From positions 3,968,001 to 4,032,000 of the forward strand of contig CM031561.1 in NCBI GenBank assembly GCA_018466975.1: a stretch of 64,000 bases of DNA, read 5' to 3'. How positions within the stretch are numbered: position 1 is the first letter of the stretch; the number at the start of each line of letters is the position of its first letter. Both the position numbers and the translations under genes were made by a program. The notes under the pieces were generated by a model. It saw only the letters and a program-made list of their open reading frames with translations. It was not told the origin of the DNA and made no database searches. This DNA comes from Sparassis latifolia (Eukaryota; Basidiomycota; Agaricomycetes; Polyporales; Sparassidaceae). Shown piece after piece: positions 22,712 through 34,908 of this stretch.

Positions 22712-22730
22712 AGTTATGAGCCCTGCGCTC
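22712..22730 (+). promoter_or_regulatory. Copia primer binding site (initiator tRNA-Met half-molecule)
   Basis: Immediately after the 5' LTR the sequence is AGTTATGAGCCCTGCGC. GTTATGAGCCC is complementary to the anticodon arm of eukaryotic initiator tRNA-Met (GGGCUCAUAAC). Drosophila copia is likewise primed by a cleaved half-molecule of that tRNA rather than by its 3' CCA end. Confidence 0.6.
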
Positions 22731-23043
22731 CAGCCCCTTTGCTGTTGCTTTGTCTTGGTCACTTTTCTGTGCCTTTCTTGTCCTTATAGTGTGCTGCATA
22801 TCCTTTATTTACAAAGACACCAACTGTTGGGTCTGTGCACTTCAGTGGGCCAGCCTTTGACCTTCTTGGGAACATCCTGGTAATGATCCCAGTGACCTGA
22901 GCGGTTGTACAACTGGGTGTTTAGTAAATACTTACTGGTTACAATTACTATACCTCCTTTTCTGCACACACTCCTGAGGACTATCCTGCACTTTTTCAAG
23001 CACCAGACATAATCACACACATCCCTTTACCCCTTTCCACATC

Positions 23044-26000
23044 ATGTCTTCCACCTCTACCCACACTCCCAACTTTGCCAAGCTCAATGACTCCAATTAC
23101 CCTACTTGGAGCAGTGAAATGGCTGCCTGATTGCGCTCTGCAAACCTTTGGAGACTTGTCAATGGCAAGCTTCCACAGCCAAAGCTCTCTGGATCACCTA
23201 CAGCAGCTGAGCAAACTAAGCTAGACACTTGGGAGGCCAATGCAGAGAAAGCAGCTGGTCAAATCTATTTGATGGTGGAACCAGATCAGCGCACTCACTT
23301 TGCTGGTGTGGTGGATGACCCTATCAAAATGTGGGAACAGCTTGCAGCTGTTCATCTGCAGAAGAAATCTGGAGCGCGTTTCAATGCTTATGATAATGTC
23401 TTCTCCATCAGAAAGCAACCAGAGGAATCACTTCAAGGGCTTGTCAATAAGGTCAATGCTGCCATGCAGTGTGTTAAAGACCTTCTCCCTAATGACTTTG
23501 ATCTGACAAAGCTGGATGAAGAGTTAACCTCCATGGCTATGATTCATGCTCTTCCTGTGGAGGAATATGGCGCTTTTACCTCTGCGCTGCTTCAGTGTGA
23601 TATCCTGAGCAAAGATGTTGTCACCCAGGCTTTTGTCACAGAGGAAATCAATCGTTATCATCGCACCACTTCCTCTCCCAAAGCAGATCAAGCACTCACC
23701 ACTGCTTCCTCCTCACAGCTCATCTGCGATTTTTGTGAAGGCAAAGGACACACACAGTCCAATTGCTATGCTTTCCAGAATGCTTCAAAGAAAGCCAAGG
23801 AAAATCGCAAAGAGCGCCGCTCTAAGTGTGGAAACAAGGCAAATGCTACTGCTGCTGCTGCTGCCACCCAGAATACCACTCAGGTTGACCCTACCACTGT
23901 CACAGAGTCTGCTGGTAAAGCAAGTCTCTCTGACCCACTTCAGCTTGATGCTGACTTTGACTGGAATGTAGACACAGGCGCCACTTCTCATATGACACCT
24001 CATCACCACTGGCTTAGAAATTACAAGCCTTTGGTCATTCCAATCAAACTCGCTGATAACACTATTGTCATGTCTGCTGGGGTGGGAACAGTTGTATTTA
24101 ATCCAGTGATTGCAGGGAAAGCAGTCAGGCCTGTGGAATTCACTAGGGCGCTGCATGTCCCAAGGCTCAGGAACAATCTCCTCTCTTGTCTGTATTTAGT
24201 TCATCAGAAAGGCTTCAGAATTCACATAGAGTCCAAGTTCATAACCTTCCTTCCCTCTCGTCAGACTCTATTTGTTGCCTCTATCACAGAGAACTACACT
24301 GCCTTTCTTGATGGAACTGTACAACCAGCTCCAGAGTCTGCACAGGCTATAACCACAGTCCCTCTTGATTTAAATCTCTGGCATCGTCGCTTTGCTCATT
24401 ACAACTATGCCGATGTGCAAAAGATGATTAGAGAGGAGCTAGTGACTGGTCTTATGCTGGATTCAAAGCAGCAGCCTGACCCCATTTGTGAACCATGTCT
24501 GGCCGGTAAAATGCATGCCAATCCCTTCCCTACATCGGACAGTCATGCCTCCAAACCCCTAGAATTAATTCACACAGATGTCCATGGACCTCTGCCTGTG
24601 CGTACACACTCAGGATATCAGTACTGGATCACCTTCATAGATGATTACAGCCGATTCAGGGTTGTGCTATTGCTAAAGGCTAAGAGTGAAGCCTTTGATG
24701 CTTTCAAGCAGTATAAAGCTTATGCTGAAAATCTGCTTGAAGCAAAAATCAAGGCTGTCCAGTATGACAAGGGTGGAGAGTACATGTCCAATGCCTTTAT
24801 ACAGTTTACTCAGGAGGCAGGGATTGAGCGCAGACATACCACGCGCAATAGACCACAGCAGAATGGAGTTGCAGAGTGAGCTAATCACACAATGGACAAT
24901 GACATCACTGCTATGCTAGCAGAGTCTAATCTGCCTTTTCCTTCTGGGGAGAATGCATTGCATCTATGGTGCATGTCTGGAACCGTCTGCCTACAGCAGT
25001 GGTAAAGGGTGCAACTCCCTATGAGCTGTGGTACAAGCGAAAGCCAGATGTCAGCCATCTTCGTGTTTGGGGCTGTACTGCCTATGTGCATGTGCAGAAG
25101 GATCAGCGTACAGGTCTGGGACCACACATGCAGAAATGCGTGTTTATTGGTTATCCTGCAGGATACAAGGGGTAAAAGTTCTACAATCCTGACACCAAAA
25201 AGACTATAATCTCAGAATGTGCTGATTTTGATGAGCACTACTTCCCTGGCCTCAAATGCACTCCTGATATTCCTCCTCCACCCCCTATGTCATTTCCACC
25301 TGCAGACATTATTCCTCTACCTGTAGCACCTGTACCTGGACAGGGTTTAGGGGGAGATGGTGCACATGTGCCAAATCCTATACCTGGTCTAGTTGCTTCA
25401 GAAGCTGATCCACCTGCACCACCTGCACCTGAGCATCCAGTAACTCCACCACCTCCAGATCCTTCAGAGCATCATAGAGTTCCAACTCCTCCTCCATTTG
25501 AACCTATAGATCATCATCCAATTGCTCAGTGCCGGGTACCTTGCAACATTAGGCCCACCTGGAAAATGCAAACTTCACCACCACCTGTGCAGGATGCAGA
25601 GTCTGAGGACGAGTTGGATGTGATAGATGCAGATGCTGACTTTGTTGAAGTCCAGTTTGCTGGTCTATCTGCTGGAGCAGACCCTCAGACCTATAAACAG
25701 GCTATGGGCAGTCCTGATGCTGATAAGTGGCAGCAAGCAGCCAATGAAGAGATTGTGTCTCTAATGGCCAATAACACATGAGACATTGTTCCACTGCCAT
25801 CAGGCAAAAGGGCAATAGGCTCAGGCTGGGTGTTCAAGGTGAAGCACAATGCAGATGGTTCTGTAGAGCGCTATAAAGGCAGATTAGTTGCCAAGGGTTA
25901 CAGTCAATGCCCTGGCTTTGACTACACAGAAGTCTTTGCTCCCACATTCCGTCAACCTGCATTGCACCTTATTCTAGCTCTCGCTGCAGCAGGATCTAGA

Positions 26001-26471
26001 ACTTTGCTCTGTGGATATCTCATCTGCCTTCCTAAATGGAGACTTGGAGGAAGAGATCTACATGCAACAACCTGAGGGGTTTCACCAGGGTGGTCCAGAA
26101 AATGGTCTGCAGGCTAAATAAGTCACTCTATGGCTTGAAGCAAGGTGCGCGCCAGTGGAACAAGAAGCTTCATGAGATGCTCACCAAAATGGGCTTCACT
26201 CATCTTCAGTCTGACAGAAGCATCTATGTGTACATTAGGGGAGATGTGCACATTATTGTCCCAGTCTTTATAGACGATATGACACTTGCTTCAAAGTCCA
26301 AGAAGGCACTTGATGACACTGTCAAGGAGTTAAAGTCATATTTTAAACTCCGAGACCTTGGATCTACCCAGTTTCTGCTGGGCATAGACATCAAAAGAGA
26401 CTGTGCAAAGCATACCATTTCACTCTCACAGTGCCAGTATATAGTGGATATGCTGGAGCGTTATGGTCTCT
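23044..26471 (+). pseudogene. Copia gag-pol, 5' part (gag, protease, integrase, RT)
   Basis: Starts MSSTSTHTPNFAKLND at 23044. Gag is followed by a zinc knuckle CDFCEGKGHTQSNC (about 23725), the protease motif VDTGATSHMT (about 23970), the integrase His-Cys part (LWHRRFAHYN to ICEPCLAGK), the integrase core (HTDVHGPLPV, FIDDYSRF, DKGGEYMS, PQQNGVAE), and RT motifs (GRLVAKGYSQ, FIDDMTLASK). In-frame stops lie at 23128 (MAA*LRS), 24877 (GVAE*ANH), 25173 (GYKG*KFYNP) and 25779 (ANNT*DIV). Frame changes occur near 24960, 26000 and 26095. The reading is cut at 26471 by the KDZ element. It would encode the virus-like particle protein and replication enzymes, but this copy cannot. Confidence 0.9.
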
Positions 26472-26965
26472 CACCTGGACCTCACGTAATACATAGCTAA
26501 TTAGCTTGCCATGTGGGGTGGGTGTGGCAAGCTAATTAGCTAGCCTTCCCTTATATCCCGACACTGCCAGTAGCATAGTAGATAGCTATCCACTTCCCTG
26601 AATAGATACAAGTCCTTCCATCAGCGCTGATAAGTCCGATAATGCAATGGCCGATGACAACGCTGATGGCGATCTGGGCGCTATCTCCCGCTGGCGTTCA
26701 GTATCCCGCCGAATATCTCTCACCCCCCACCATGCCCGCCCCCGCCCTCGCGCCCCGCTGCCGCCATCATCCACCACGATGACTATCTACTCCTAAATAT
26801 GGCAACATGGGGCTACGAGCAGGCTGCTGTATCCTGCCAGCGTGTCGGCTGTTCAGCTATCTCCCGCCACCACTGCGCACGTGCACGCGCGCTTCACCGC
26901 TGCTGTCGTGCACGATGATGACAACTTCTCCCTCTACGTTCCTCAAAATATTTGCTTTTTCTTTC
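26472..26965 (+). repeat. Left terminal inverted repeat of KDZ element
   Basis: Outer 65 bp contain a smaller palindrome: GCTAATTAGCTTGCCA, a CCCCAC spacer region, then TGGCAAGCTAATTAGCTAGC. Further in are CTGGCGTTCAGTATCCCGCC and a Pro/Arg-coding-like GC-rich stretch. It matches the reverse complement of 34402-34900. Confidence 0.9.
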
Positions 26966-27067
26966 TTCTTTTCTGGTATGACGCAGATCTCAGCTGCTGT
27001 GCATACTGTGAGTGTATTTAAGGTATGTTTTCTTACTGCCAAGTTACTCCGGTGTGAATGTTCAACA

Positions 27068-30000
27068 ATGTCACGTGCACTTCCCGCCCTCTCCCATCCT
27101 GCCGCCTTCTCCGCCCCAACTGCCCTCCTCGGAACGTCCTCACTGGGATGGGAGGTGGAACGCATGCCTCCCGACGTCAAGGCCTGTCACGAACAGTACG
27201 CTCTGCTACTCTCGCTGTTTCAGGTGGTCCATCCCGACATGTCAGACACCAACGAGAGACAGTGTATGGTGCAAGGGCCCTTGCCCTGGAACAACAGAAG
27301 GCCAATGAGCGGTATCTTCAATCAATAACAGGTGAGATAGTGGGCCATTCTGTTATATGGCAGCTCATTCTGTTTGCAGGACTTGGCAGTGAGAGTCTCC
27401 ATGCTCTTGCTGAGGTTCGGCACGAAGATGTTGTCATGCCCGATACAAGTGGCATTGACAACCCCTTCTCAAATGGCGGCACAGCAGAGACAGAGCAAGG
27501 TTTGGGTCCATCAGTGGGGGCAGAGGATGATATGGGATGGCAGGATCTCCCCGAGGCCATGCAGGGTGATACATCTTTTGTACATGCCGTTCGCGACATT
27601 GTTGGCTCTGAGTACATTTCTTCCCTTGCTTCTTACACATATATTCACTGATATTCATTGACTCTCAAACAGGTGGAGGCCAAGGTGGTACAAGGATGCT
27701 CACACTTGGTGTCAGCGAGTCCAGCACATGGACGACAACTGGCGCCCCCTCATCCCTGACCTCGTCGAAGCATACATAGCCTGGTGCTACCCTCTCGCGC
27801 AACCTCCCGATGCACATGCACCCCCGTTGCCATACAATTTCGATATCAATGTGATCGATTTCCACTCGCTTGCTTCCTCCGTGACCATCTCTCACACTAA
27901 GGACTCGAAGTCCATCGCACAGGCTCTAGTACTCAATGGCTACCTCGGAACGACACCTCTGTCCCCCTCTTTGGCTATCTCATTCAAGACATTGGAAATC
28001 CTGTGGTGCTTAAGGCTATTCAAAGCCTCTTTCAGCATTGAAGCCTTCGCAAAGCTTCTGTGCCACTACTATAAGGTAAGACAAAAAATATGATGATGCA
28101 GGTTTGCTAAACTTGGATCTTTTAGATGCCATTCCGCTGATACTACCGCACTCTCATTGCCAACGCCTTCGAGATCTATCTCGAGATTCGGCGCATGGTT
28201 GACAAGCAAGTTCTCTTGGCGCTTTGCCGCGACACACCCAACTGGTGGGTGTTAAATGCATGCCCCGCATGCACATACCGGGTGAGTACGATGACCATAG
28301 TGCCTTGCAGTATACTGATATATCCTGGATTTCAGCTTGATGGGGAGCCCGACTGTCGATGGGACTGCATGTTTTGCATGGACGGTAATAATTCGCTGAA
28401 GAGGATCGCGCAAGTCGGCAATCGTTCACGCGGCGACATTCGAGTTTATACGGACAGTGACTACTATCTACCGCTAGAATTTGTGGATAAGTACGCGGAT
28501 GAGGTGCCCCCACGCGTTCGATCAAGTTCATCGGGCGATAAAGATGACCAAAGTGACTATGACGAGGATTTTGATGTTGATGAAGATGGGTGTGCTGAGG
28601 GTGATCCAACTGATGGTGCGGTCGACGGTGCAATCGTGCCTTGTACAGACAACTGGAAGGCAGCAGCGGCCGATGAAAAGAAGCGGATGTGGGGGATTTT
28701 CGATGAGACAGGAATCTTTGCAAGTGCATGTCCACATGGTTTCGTCCTGTGGGTGATGGACATGGTGCGAAGCGGTGAGTTGTAAGTTTCTCTGTACTCA
28801 TTGGATTCATGTCGTCTAACATTTTCAGGGCAAAATATCCACTCGCGACTGTCGCCAAAGCACTCGAAGTACTCGGTGACAAGCTACTTGCAGGCTACGA
28901 CATCAGCTGTGCCTTTGAGGGCACCATACAATGCAGCTCGCTCGGATCGGAGTGGACACAGTGCAAATGCCGTTGCTGCGTCAACGCGTTCCATGGCTAC
29001 TCCCATAATTATCCCTGTCAACTCACCAACCATCCGAATGTTATCGAAGGAATGGGCCTCGAGGATCTGGAGACCATGGAGAGGATATTCAGTGGCTCGA
29101 ATGACCTTGCACCGATCACGCGCTATGCATCGGCATTCCGTTGTCGCGTCTTCATTGATACATACTTTCAGCAGTGGGATACGGAAAAGTATACTAACCT
29201 CAGCACGATGCTGTACAACAATTATGTACAAGCCCTCAAGATCATCAACGTGGAGACACCTGCTCTGGAAGAAGCACTGCGATCTCTTCAGATCACTCAC
29301 GAAGATCTCGTGAAATGGTCACAGGAAGAGCGGGAATACTTCCGAACTCTCGGTCATGAGCAGGAGTGGGACATTCACACTATCGCATATGTTGAAGGCC
29401 TCCAAGAGTTGCGAGCAATTCAGTTTGTGCTAAACCTACATTCTTCTCCACACAAATTTGACCTCAACTACTGCAGGGCACAGCTCGAGAATGCCTCTAC
29501 GAGCTTTATAGCGACAACGTCAGCAGACTATCAATTTATATTGCCCACTTCCGGGCCTGCCACCTACACTAGAGACATGCCACAGACTCGCAAGCTTGAG
29601 ACAAAGCGGCGATACCTATCCGAGCGACATGCAAAGGTCATGCATGACATCATTGCAATGGAAGTCCACATGGGAATCGCCAATCGCTGGCAGCCGACTG
29701 ATACTCAGTACATCGTGACACTCAAGTACATGTCGACGCGGAAGTATCTACGGGCTCTGGACAATCTCCAGCGGCTGGTGGTGCAGCAGTTATTTGAGTT
29801 ACATAAACTCAATCTTTCACATACCGGTAAGTGACATATTGCGGTTGAGCCACAAAGACTCATTATTTCGAGCAGCCTATCGCGTCCGCACACATATTGC
29901 CAAGTCACTCCAGGTTCGTTGCAAGGCGATTCGCAATGTCGTCAAGGTCTACAATGCCACCGCAAATGCACTCCAGCCTCCGCGTCCGACTCTTGATTGG

Positions 30001-30522
30001 ATGAAGGTGTCCCACTACAGTTTCATTGATGAATTTCATATCTTGAAGGACACACGGGATGATGTACATGAGAGGCCGTGGTCCAGGCCAGCTGTCCAGG
30101 AGACGATGAAACAGGCTCGTCGGATTGCCCAAGCACATGTGGAGGTCGAGCGATGCAACATCGAGGCTCGGCGTCTCCACACGTCGATCCGCGATGAAGA
30201 GTGTATGTTCGACATGGTGCTAGAGAAGCTCCACGAGGAGCACGCTTTGATACATGGGGCTGTGGCGGATTTCTGCCAGCGCCGTTGTAATGTCAATGCT
30301 CGCCATCTCGCTCATCTTCGGCAGTTGTACGCATTAGATGGATTTACAGGCAAGCCGTCTCCTGGCCAGCGAGAGGGAGTAACGGCAGTGGGTTTATCTC
30401 CTTCGGTAGTTACTGATTTTTGTATGCATGAAGGTGACGAAGCCAAGGTCAATGAGGACAATGATGAACTACAAGGAGATATCGGCGGGCTTGTTGACTA
30501 CATGTGCAATCTCTCAATGTAA
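27068..30522 (+). CDS. KDZ transposase with CxC cysteine cluster
   Basis: N-terminal exons carry WYKDAHTWCQRVQHMDDNWR and LIPDLVEAYIAWCY, as in proteins with a CxC cluster ahead of a KDZ transposase. The cysteine cluster is NACPACTYR (about 28260) spliced to LDGEPDCRWDCMFCMDGNNS (about 28340-28395); the DGNNSLKR signature is characteristic of this family. Downstream are VPCTDNWKAAAADEKKRMW, SACPHGFVLWVMDMV, AGYDISCAFEGTI, CCVNAFHGYSHNYPCQ, GMGLEDLETMERIFSGSNDL and QQWDTEKYTNL, corresponding to the conserved RNase H-fold catalytic region. The C-terminus ends VDYMCNLSM with a stop at 30520-30522. Introns are short. A TGA near 28138 (MPFR*YYR) may be intronic or a lesion. The start at 27068 is uncertain because the first exon junctions were not resolved. 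Confidence 0.85.
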
Positions 30523-30776
30523 TGAACTCGACTAGAATATATGTTTTTCATTGCGCGAAGACTATGTGTGTAATATATTGTAGCAAGTAAAGTAAAGTGT
30601 GTCGCAGTTAGTTTGTGAGAGACCGGCATTGAGAGCATGTAATTTGACTGCCAGGCTAAGTCGACGTGAGCCACAACCCACTCACTTGCCGATCGATTCG
30701 CAAGCTGTGTCGATCAACTTGGCGCCACCGTTTTGCTGCCTATCTCAACTGCTACTTGCATTCTTCCATTGATTGC

Positions 30777-32041
30777 ATGCTGATGGCCAGTACTCCATGC
30801 TGGTATGTCATTCTTGGCAACAGCAAACTCTCTGGGATCGTTCGACAACGGTAAGTCAAACACAATAAAATTACTAGATCCACTTACAAGATAGCGCAAA
30901 GCCCTCACAACACTGCATGCGGGGTCTACTCAAGGCCATACCCCATCATCGTGGTGTGCCACAGTGCTCAGCAGGCCCAAGCTGTCTTCAGTGTGCAGCC
31001 TGTGTTCGACAACACTTCGTCAATGGTTGACGTTCTCAACGCATTGTCTCACTCGTACTTGGTCAAGTATGCCATAAAGTCCTTCCTGCAGTTGAAATAT
31101 TACTGCGTCATTGCCGGCAGAGACACGAGGATCTACTTAACATGGTGTGTCATTATTAACCCCCAAATCTGCAGGCATACTCACATGTTGTAAGGGACGA
31201 GTGCGAGGAACAAATCAGCGGCTTCAAACATCAGAAGCACAAGTCCTTCAATAAGCTGCCTGACACACTGAGGTATTACATATGCAAGGGAGATGGAGGA
31301 CCAGTAGAGAGTTTCAATGCACCGCAGGAAGATTCGCCCACACAGGCTTCCACTCACACTCGGCGTAAGTTCTCAATTTCTGGCGCTTCAAGTCATGCTA
31401 ATGTCTTCTCAGCGCTCATGCAGGCTTCTTCTCATTCTCAGCCACCTGACGCAGATTTGGACAATGATGCAGTTCGCACCCTTATGACAGGTAAGTGTCT
31501 TAATTGGCACGACATCAATTTATCATTCATAATGCGTGCCTTTCCAAGACTTAAGCCTTGGCAAGGAGATAATCCTCGACATACCAGCAACACCTGTTAC
31601 TGCAAGATGACCGACAGCACCTGCAATTCAATTGCCCATCCCCATCGCACCTGTCACTGCAACGGTTCCACCTATTAATCCTGTGTCATCGGCATCCATC
31701 CCGCCTCCTCCCACCGTTCTCACATCAGCTTCTGTGTCTGCTGCAGACCTCGATATTGGTATCAAGTACTATTGCGAGTGATCGCTCTCTGGTGTCCTCA
31801 AAGTAGTCTATGATGACGAAAAACAGCATACCATGGTTAACACACATCTCGGGGCCCTGGCGGATGAGTATCTTCACTCCCATGGTTATACCCTCAATGC
31901 TGTGATGACGATTGCACAGGCATACTTGGCAAGTCCAAATGTTGACCAGTTTGTTGCGTACTTGGCTCCGAGAGGCATGGTGGTTTATGAGCTCCATTTT
32001 CTGTGGACTTTGATTTCAATGGGACACGGTTCGGATTTGTA
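30777..32041 (+). CDS. KDZ-element accessory protein with RNase H1 N-terminal/viroplasmin-like domain
   Basis: Exons join as RIYLTW|DECEEQISGFKHQKHKSF (intron about 31143-31198). With the preceding LKYYCVIAGRDT this reproduces the pattern of the RNase H1 N-terminal hybrid-binding domain, also called the caulimovirus viroplasmin domain: YYVV-GR-GIY-W-EC--QV-GF---K-F. That module binds RNA-DNA hybrids and double-stranded RNA. A proline/alanine-rich linker follows, then LGALADEYLHSHGYTLNAVM and a C-terminus ending SMGHGSDL at 32041. An in-frame TGA occurs after IKYYCE near 31779. The proposed start MLMASTPCWYVI at 30777 is a guess; the first exon also has a WYVI-like pattern. No RNase H catalytic domain is present. 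Confidence 0.55.
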
Positions 32042-32251
32042 GATGTACTCAGTTATTCCGAACTCCTACTTCACAGTGTGTCATTTTCATGACATAGGTA
32101 ACCTCCAATGTTTAAAGCATCATGTGCATATGTTTAAAAATAAATTGCATGACGGCGGACTACATACTACATACATAACACGGCACCTTGACACTCTGAT
32201 ATGTGTGACGTGTACTCTATATGCTTCTGTGCTTCTGAGGAACATTCTCTC

Positions 32252-34168
32252 ATGGCTAGGCATTCTCAGGAGGATGGCTTACAACACCTTGCCAACAAGA
32301 AATGGAAGGTGTCAAAAAAACGGTTCTCCTGGCGTCGCAGATACAAGCCGAGAATCATTCAGTGGACGGAAATCGAGAAGGCTCTGCTGAAGGCTAAGAG
32401 GGATGAGCATCAGAAGATGTACTTCCAAGCACTCCAGGAGGCGCGTGATGAGATATCGAAGCAGGCAGAGCGCCTTCGGGACGTGTTTGGCTCTCACACA
32501 ACAGAATACTACTACAAGGAGATTATGCAGGCCACCCGTCTCGTGTCGAAGAAGAGGAAAGCCAACTGTTGGAACACATACTTGTGCAAGGAGGTTCAGC
32601 GCAAAAATGAAGGCAAGTTGAATCAAAGATACTCACCTGTGTGAATGGCTGACGAATGACTCAGCGCTGTTGGAGGGTGTTCCCCACAAGAAAGCCTCTG
32701 TGTACATGACCGAGATCGTGGGAGAGTGGAATACCTTGAGCCATGCAGAGAAAGTGGCTGCTATAGAAGACTACCTGCACGAGCTTGATGAACTCCGAGA
32801 TATGAAGGCAACGGCAAGGCACAACGTGCCCCTTAATGCATTCCAAGATGCTCGCACTGCACTGAACAGTATTCAGAACGAGGTATGGCACTGATCTAAA
32901 ATTGGTGCACACTACGCTGATCTGACCTCACGTGTTAGCTGGATGCACTCAGTCAACGCACTGGCACTGAAACCCTTCTCTTTATGGTCCGTTCAAGTAC
33001 TGATCAATACAACCAACCATTTGTCTACCACAGCAATGAACGCCTGGCGCAGTTTTTTCATATGGCTATGAAGACGGACATTCTCACTTTCGTAATCAAG
33101 ATGGAGGCATTCGGTATCTCAGGGGTGGAAGGTAAACACCTCGGTGATATACATGCCTTTACAATCTAACCGGTATTATCCAGGGGTCGTGATGAACCAT
33201 GTGCAGGAGGTACTCGAACTGAAGAGGAAGACGGCCGTGTTGATCAATCAGAAGCTCAGTGAGTCAGATATGTGGATATTCTTACCGGTTCACTGATGGG
33301 AGTCAAGATGACATTGCACCTATGGGCCCCGTGAAGATGTGGTACAAGGGTTTTGATGACAGAATCACTGCACGTCATCGTGTCATGGTGGAGAACTGGC
33401 CCCTTTTGAAGTTCATCAGTCCCGGCGATGTCACCTCGAAGAACAAACTTCAAGTCCTTTTTCATGCCTGGGAGAGTGGAACAGCGCACTTCAGAGTGCT
33501 CGGTGAGGAGGAATTTGAATGGTGGGAAGAGGAGCACTTCCAAGAGAAGATGCAGCAAATGCGGGGATCAGGTGGATGAAAGTGAGGAGACAGATGATGC
33601 AAGGCAATCTGAAGTCATACCCACCCATGCTCAAGCAGACAGCAATACCACCGATGCATCCAGCCAGCCCATGGCCAATCCTGAGGCAGTGAATATCGCA
33701 GCTACAACTACTTCTACCAGAAATGATGAGGTTGCGCATGACATCGATGGTGTTGTGCCGACCACCACCTCTTCTCCCATAGCCAGCATGCCATCCTCCA
33801 CGTCATCCATCGCAAAGCACACCACCCAAGCCCGTGACAGTGGAACAGCATGCAAGAAGCCCAGAACTGGACAGCCGCTAAGGGACTTCGTCAATGTCAT
33901 CACCGCTCCTGACGGTTCCGGCATTGCGGTTCAGAAGAAGCCTCACAAGACGCGCTCTGACAAGGGGGTGAAGAAGGGGCCGAGGAAGCAGCGTGCATCG
34001 ACAGGTGAAAATGCTAACCCCTCTGCAGCTTCCGGAACCGCTTCCCCCATGGCTGTGACTGCCTCCGCGACCGCGACTGCCTCTGTGACCACGACCGCAA
34101 CTGCCTCCACGACTGCCATCGTGCCTACCTCCCCTGCCACTGCAGCTAGTGTGCTGCCGAGCACTTAG
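32252..34168 (+). CDS. KDZ-element accessory protein, HMG-box-like
   Basis: Starts MARHSQEDGLQHLANKKW. A basic region (KVSKKRFSWRRRYKPRI) and a long helical stretch lead to NCWNTYLCKEVQRKNE, spliced to a piece with EIVGEWNTLSHAEKVAAIED. Together these resemble an HMG box (hydrophobic start, then W-LS--EK). A conserved-looking middle reads FVYHSNERLAQFFHMAMKTD and PVKMWYKGFDDRITAR. The C-terminus is Ser/Thr/Ala-rich with basic blocks (KPRTGQPLRDF, RSDKGVKKGPRKQRAS) and ends at 34168. A one-base frame change near 33570, between EKMQQMRGSGG and the CGDQVDESEE frame, could be a lesion. DNA binding at the transposon is inference. Confidence 0.55.
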
Positions 34169-34401
34169 CTTTCATGTGTAGTGCATGTGTGCAGTACCTT
34201 CAGTCAGATGGTGTTGCCAAGAGTGGACAAGTTCCGTGGCTTCGCAAATGTTCTGAATTCTTTCATATCCAATACCGCCTTTCCCAGTAAAGATATGAGG
34301 CTCGTGAAATAGATTTATGTTGTTTTCTAGTATGTCAATTTTACTTGATGCAAACATATCTATTCTGCGGAAATAGACTATATAAACTATTACATTCAAG
34401 A

Positions 34402-34900
34402 GGAAAGAAAAAGCGAAATTTTTGAGGTACGTAGAAGGAGATAGTTGTCATTATCGTGCACGACAGCGGCGGCGAAGTGCGCACGCACGCGTGCGTGGTG
34501 GCGGCGGGAGATAGCCGAACAGCTGACGTGCTGGCGGGATACAGCAGCCTGCTCGTAGCCCCATGTTGCCATATTTAGGAGTAGATAGTCGTTGTGGTGG
34601 ATGATGGCGGCAGCGGGGCACGAGGGCGGGGGGCGGGCATGGCGGGGGGCGGGAGATATCCGGCGGGATACTGAACGCCAGCGGGAGATAGCGCCCAGAT
34701 CGCCATCAGCGTTGTCATCGGCCATTGCATTATCGGACTTATCAGCGCTGATGGAAGGACTTGTATCTATTCAGGGAAGTGGATAGCTATTTACTATGCT
34801 ACTGGCAGTGTCGGGATATAAGGGAAGGCTAGCTAATTAGCTTGCCACACCCACCCCACATGGCAAGCTAATTAGCTATGTATTACGTGAGGTCCAGGTG
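34402..34900 (-). repeat. Right terminal inverted repeat of KDZ element
   Basis: Reverse complement of 26472-26965 with a few substitutions, ending ...TATTACGTGAGGTCCAGGTG, directly followed by the duplicated TGGTCTCT. Confidence 0.9.
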
Positions 34901-34908
34901 TGGTCTCT

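Larger units (their letters stand above)
26472..34900 (+). mobile_element. 8.4-kb KDZ (Kyakuja-Dileera-Zisupton) DNA transposon
   Basis: Long terminal inverted repeats of about 495 bp, both starting CACCTGGACCTCACGTAATA, flanked by a perfect 8-bp duplication TGGTCTCT (26464-26471 and 34901-34908). Collapsing the duplication restores the copia RT frame at ERYGLSDCKS. An 8-bp duplication is what is known for Zisupton-type elements. Contents: a KDZ transposase with cysteine cluster (about 27068-30522), a small protein with an RNase H1 hybrid-binding-like domain (about 30777-32041), and an HMG-box-like protein (32252-34168), all on the plus strand. Confidence 0.92.

Noticed and set aside
34396..34725. 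Minus-strand frame starting MADDNADGDLGAISRWRSVS, matching one at the other KDZ end
   Set aside because: It lies wholly inside the terminal inverted repeat and is interrupted in the other copy, so it is not evidence of a gene.
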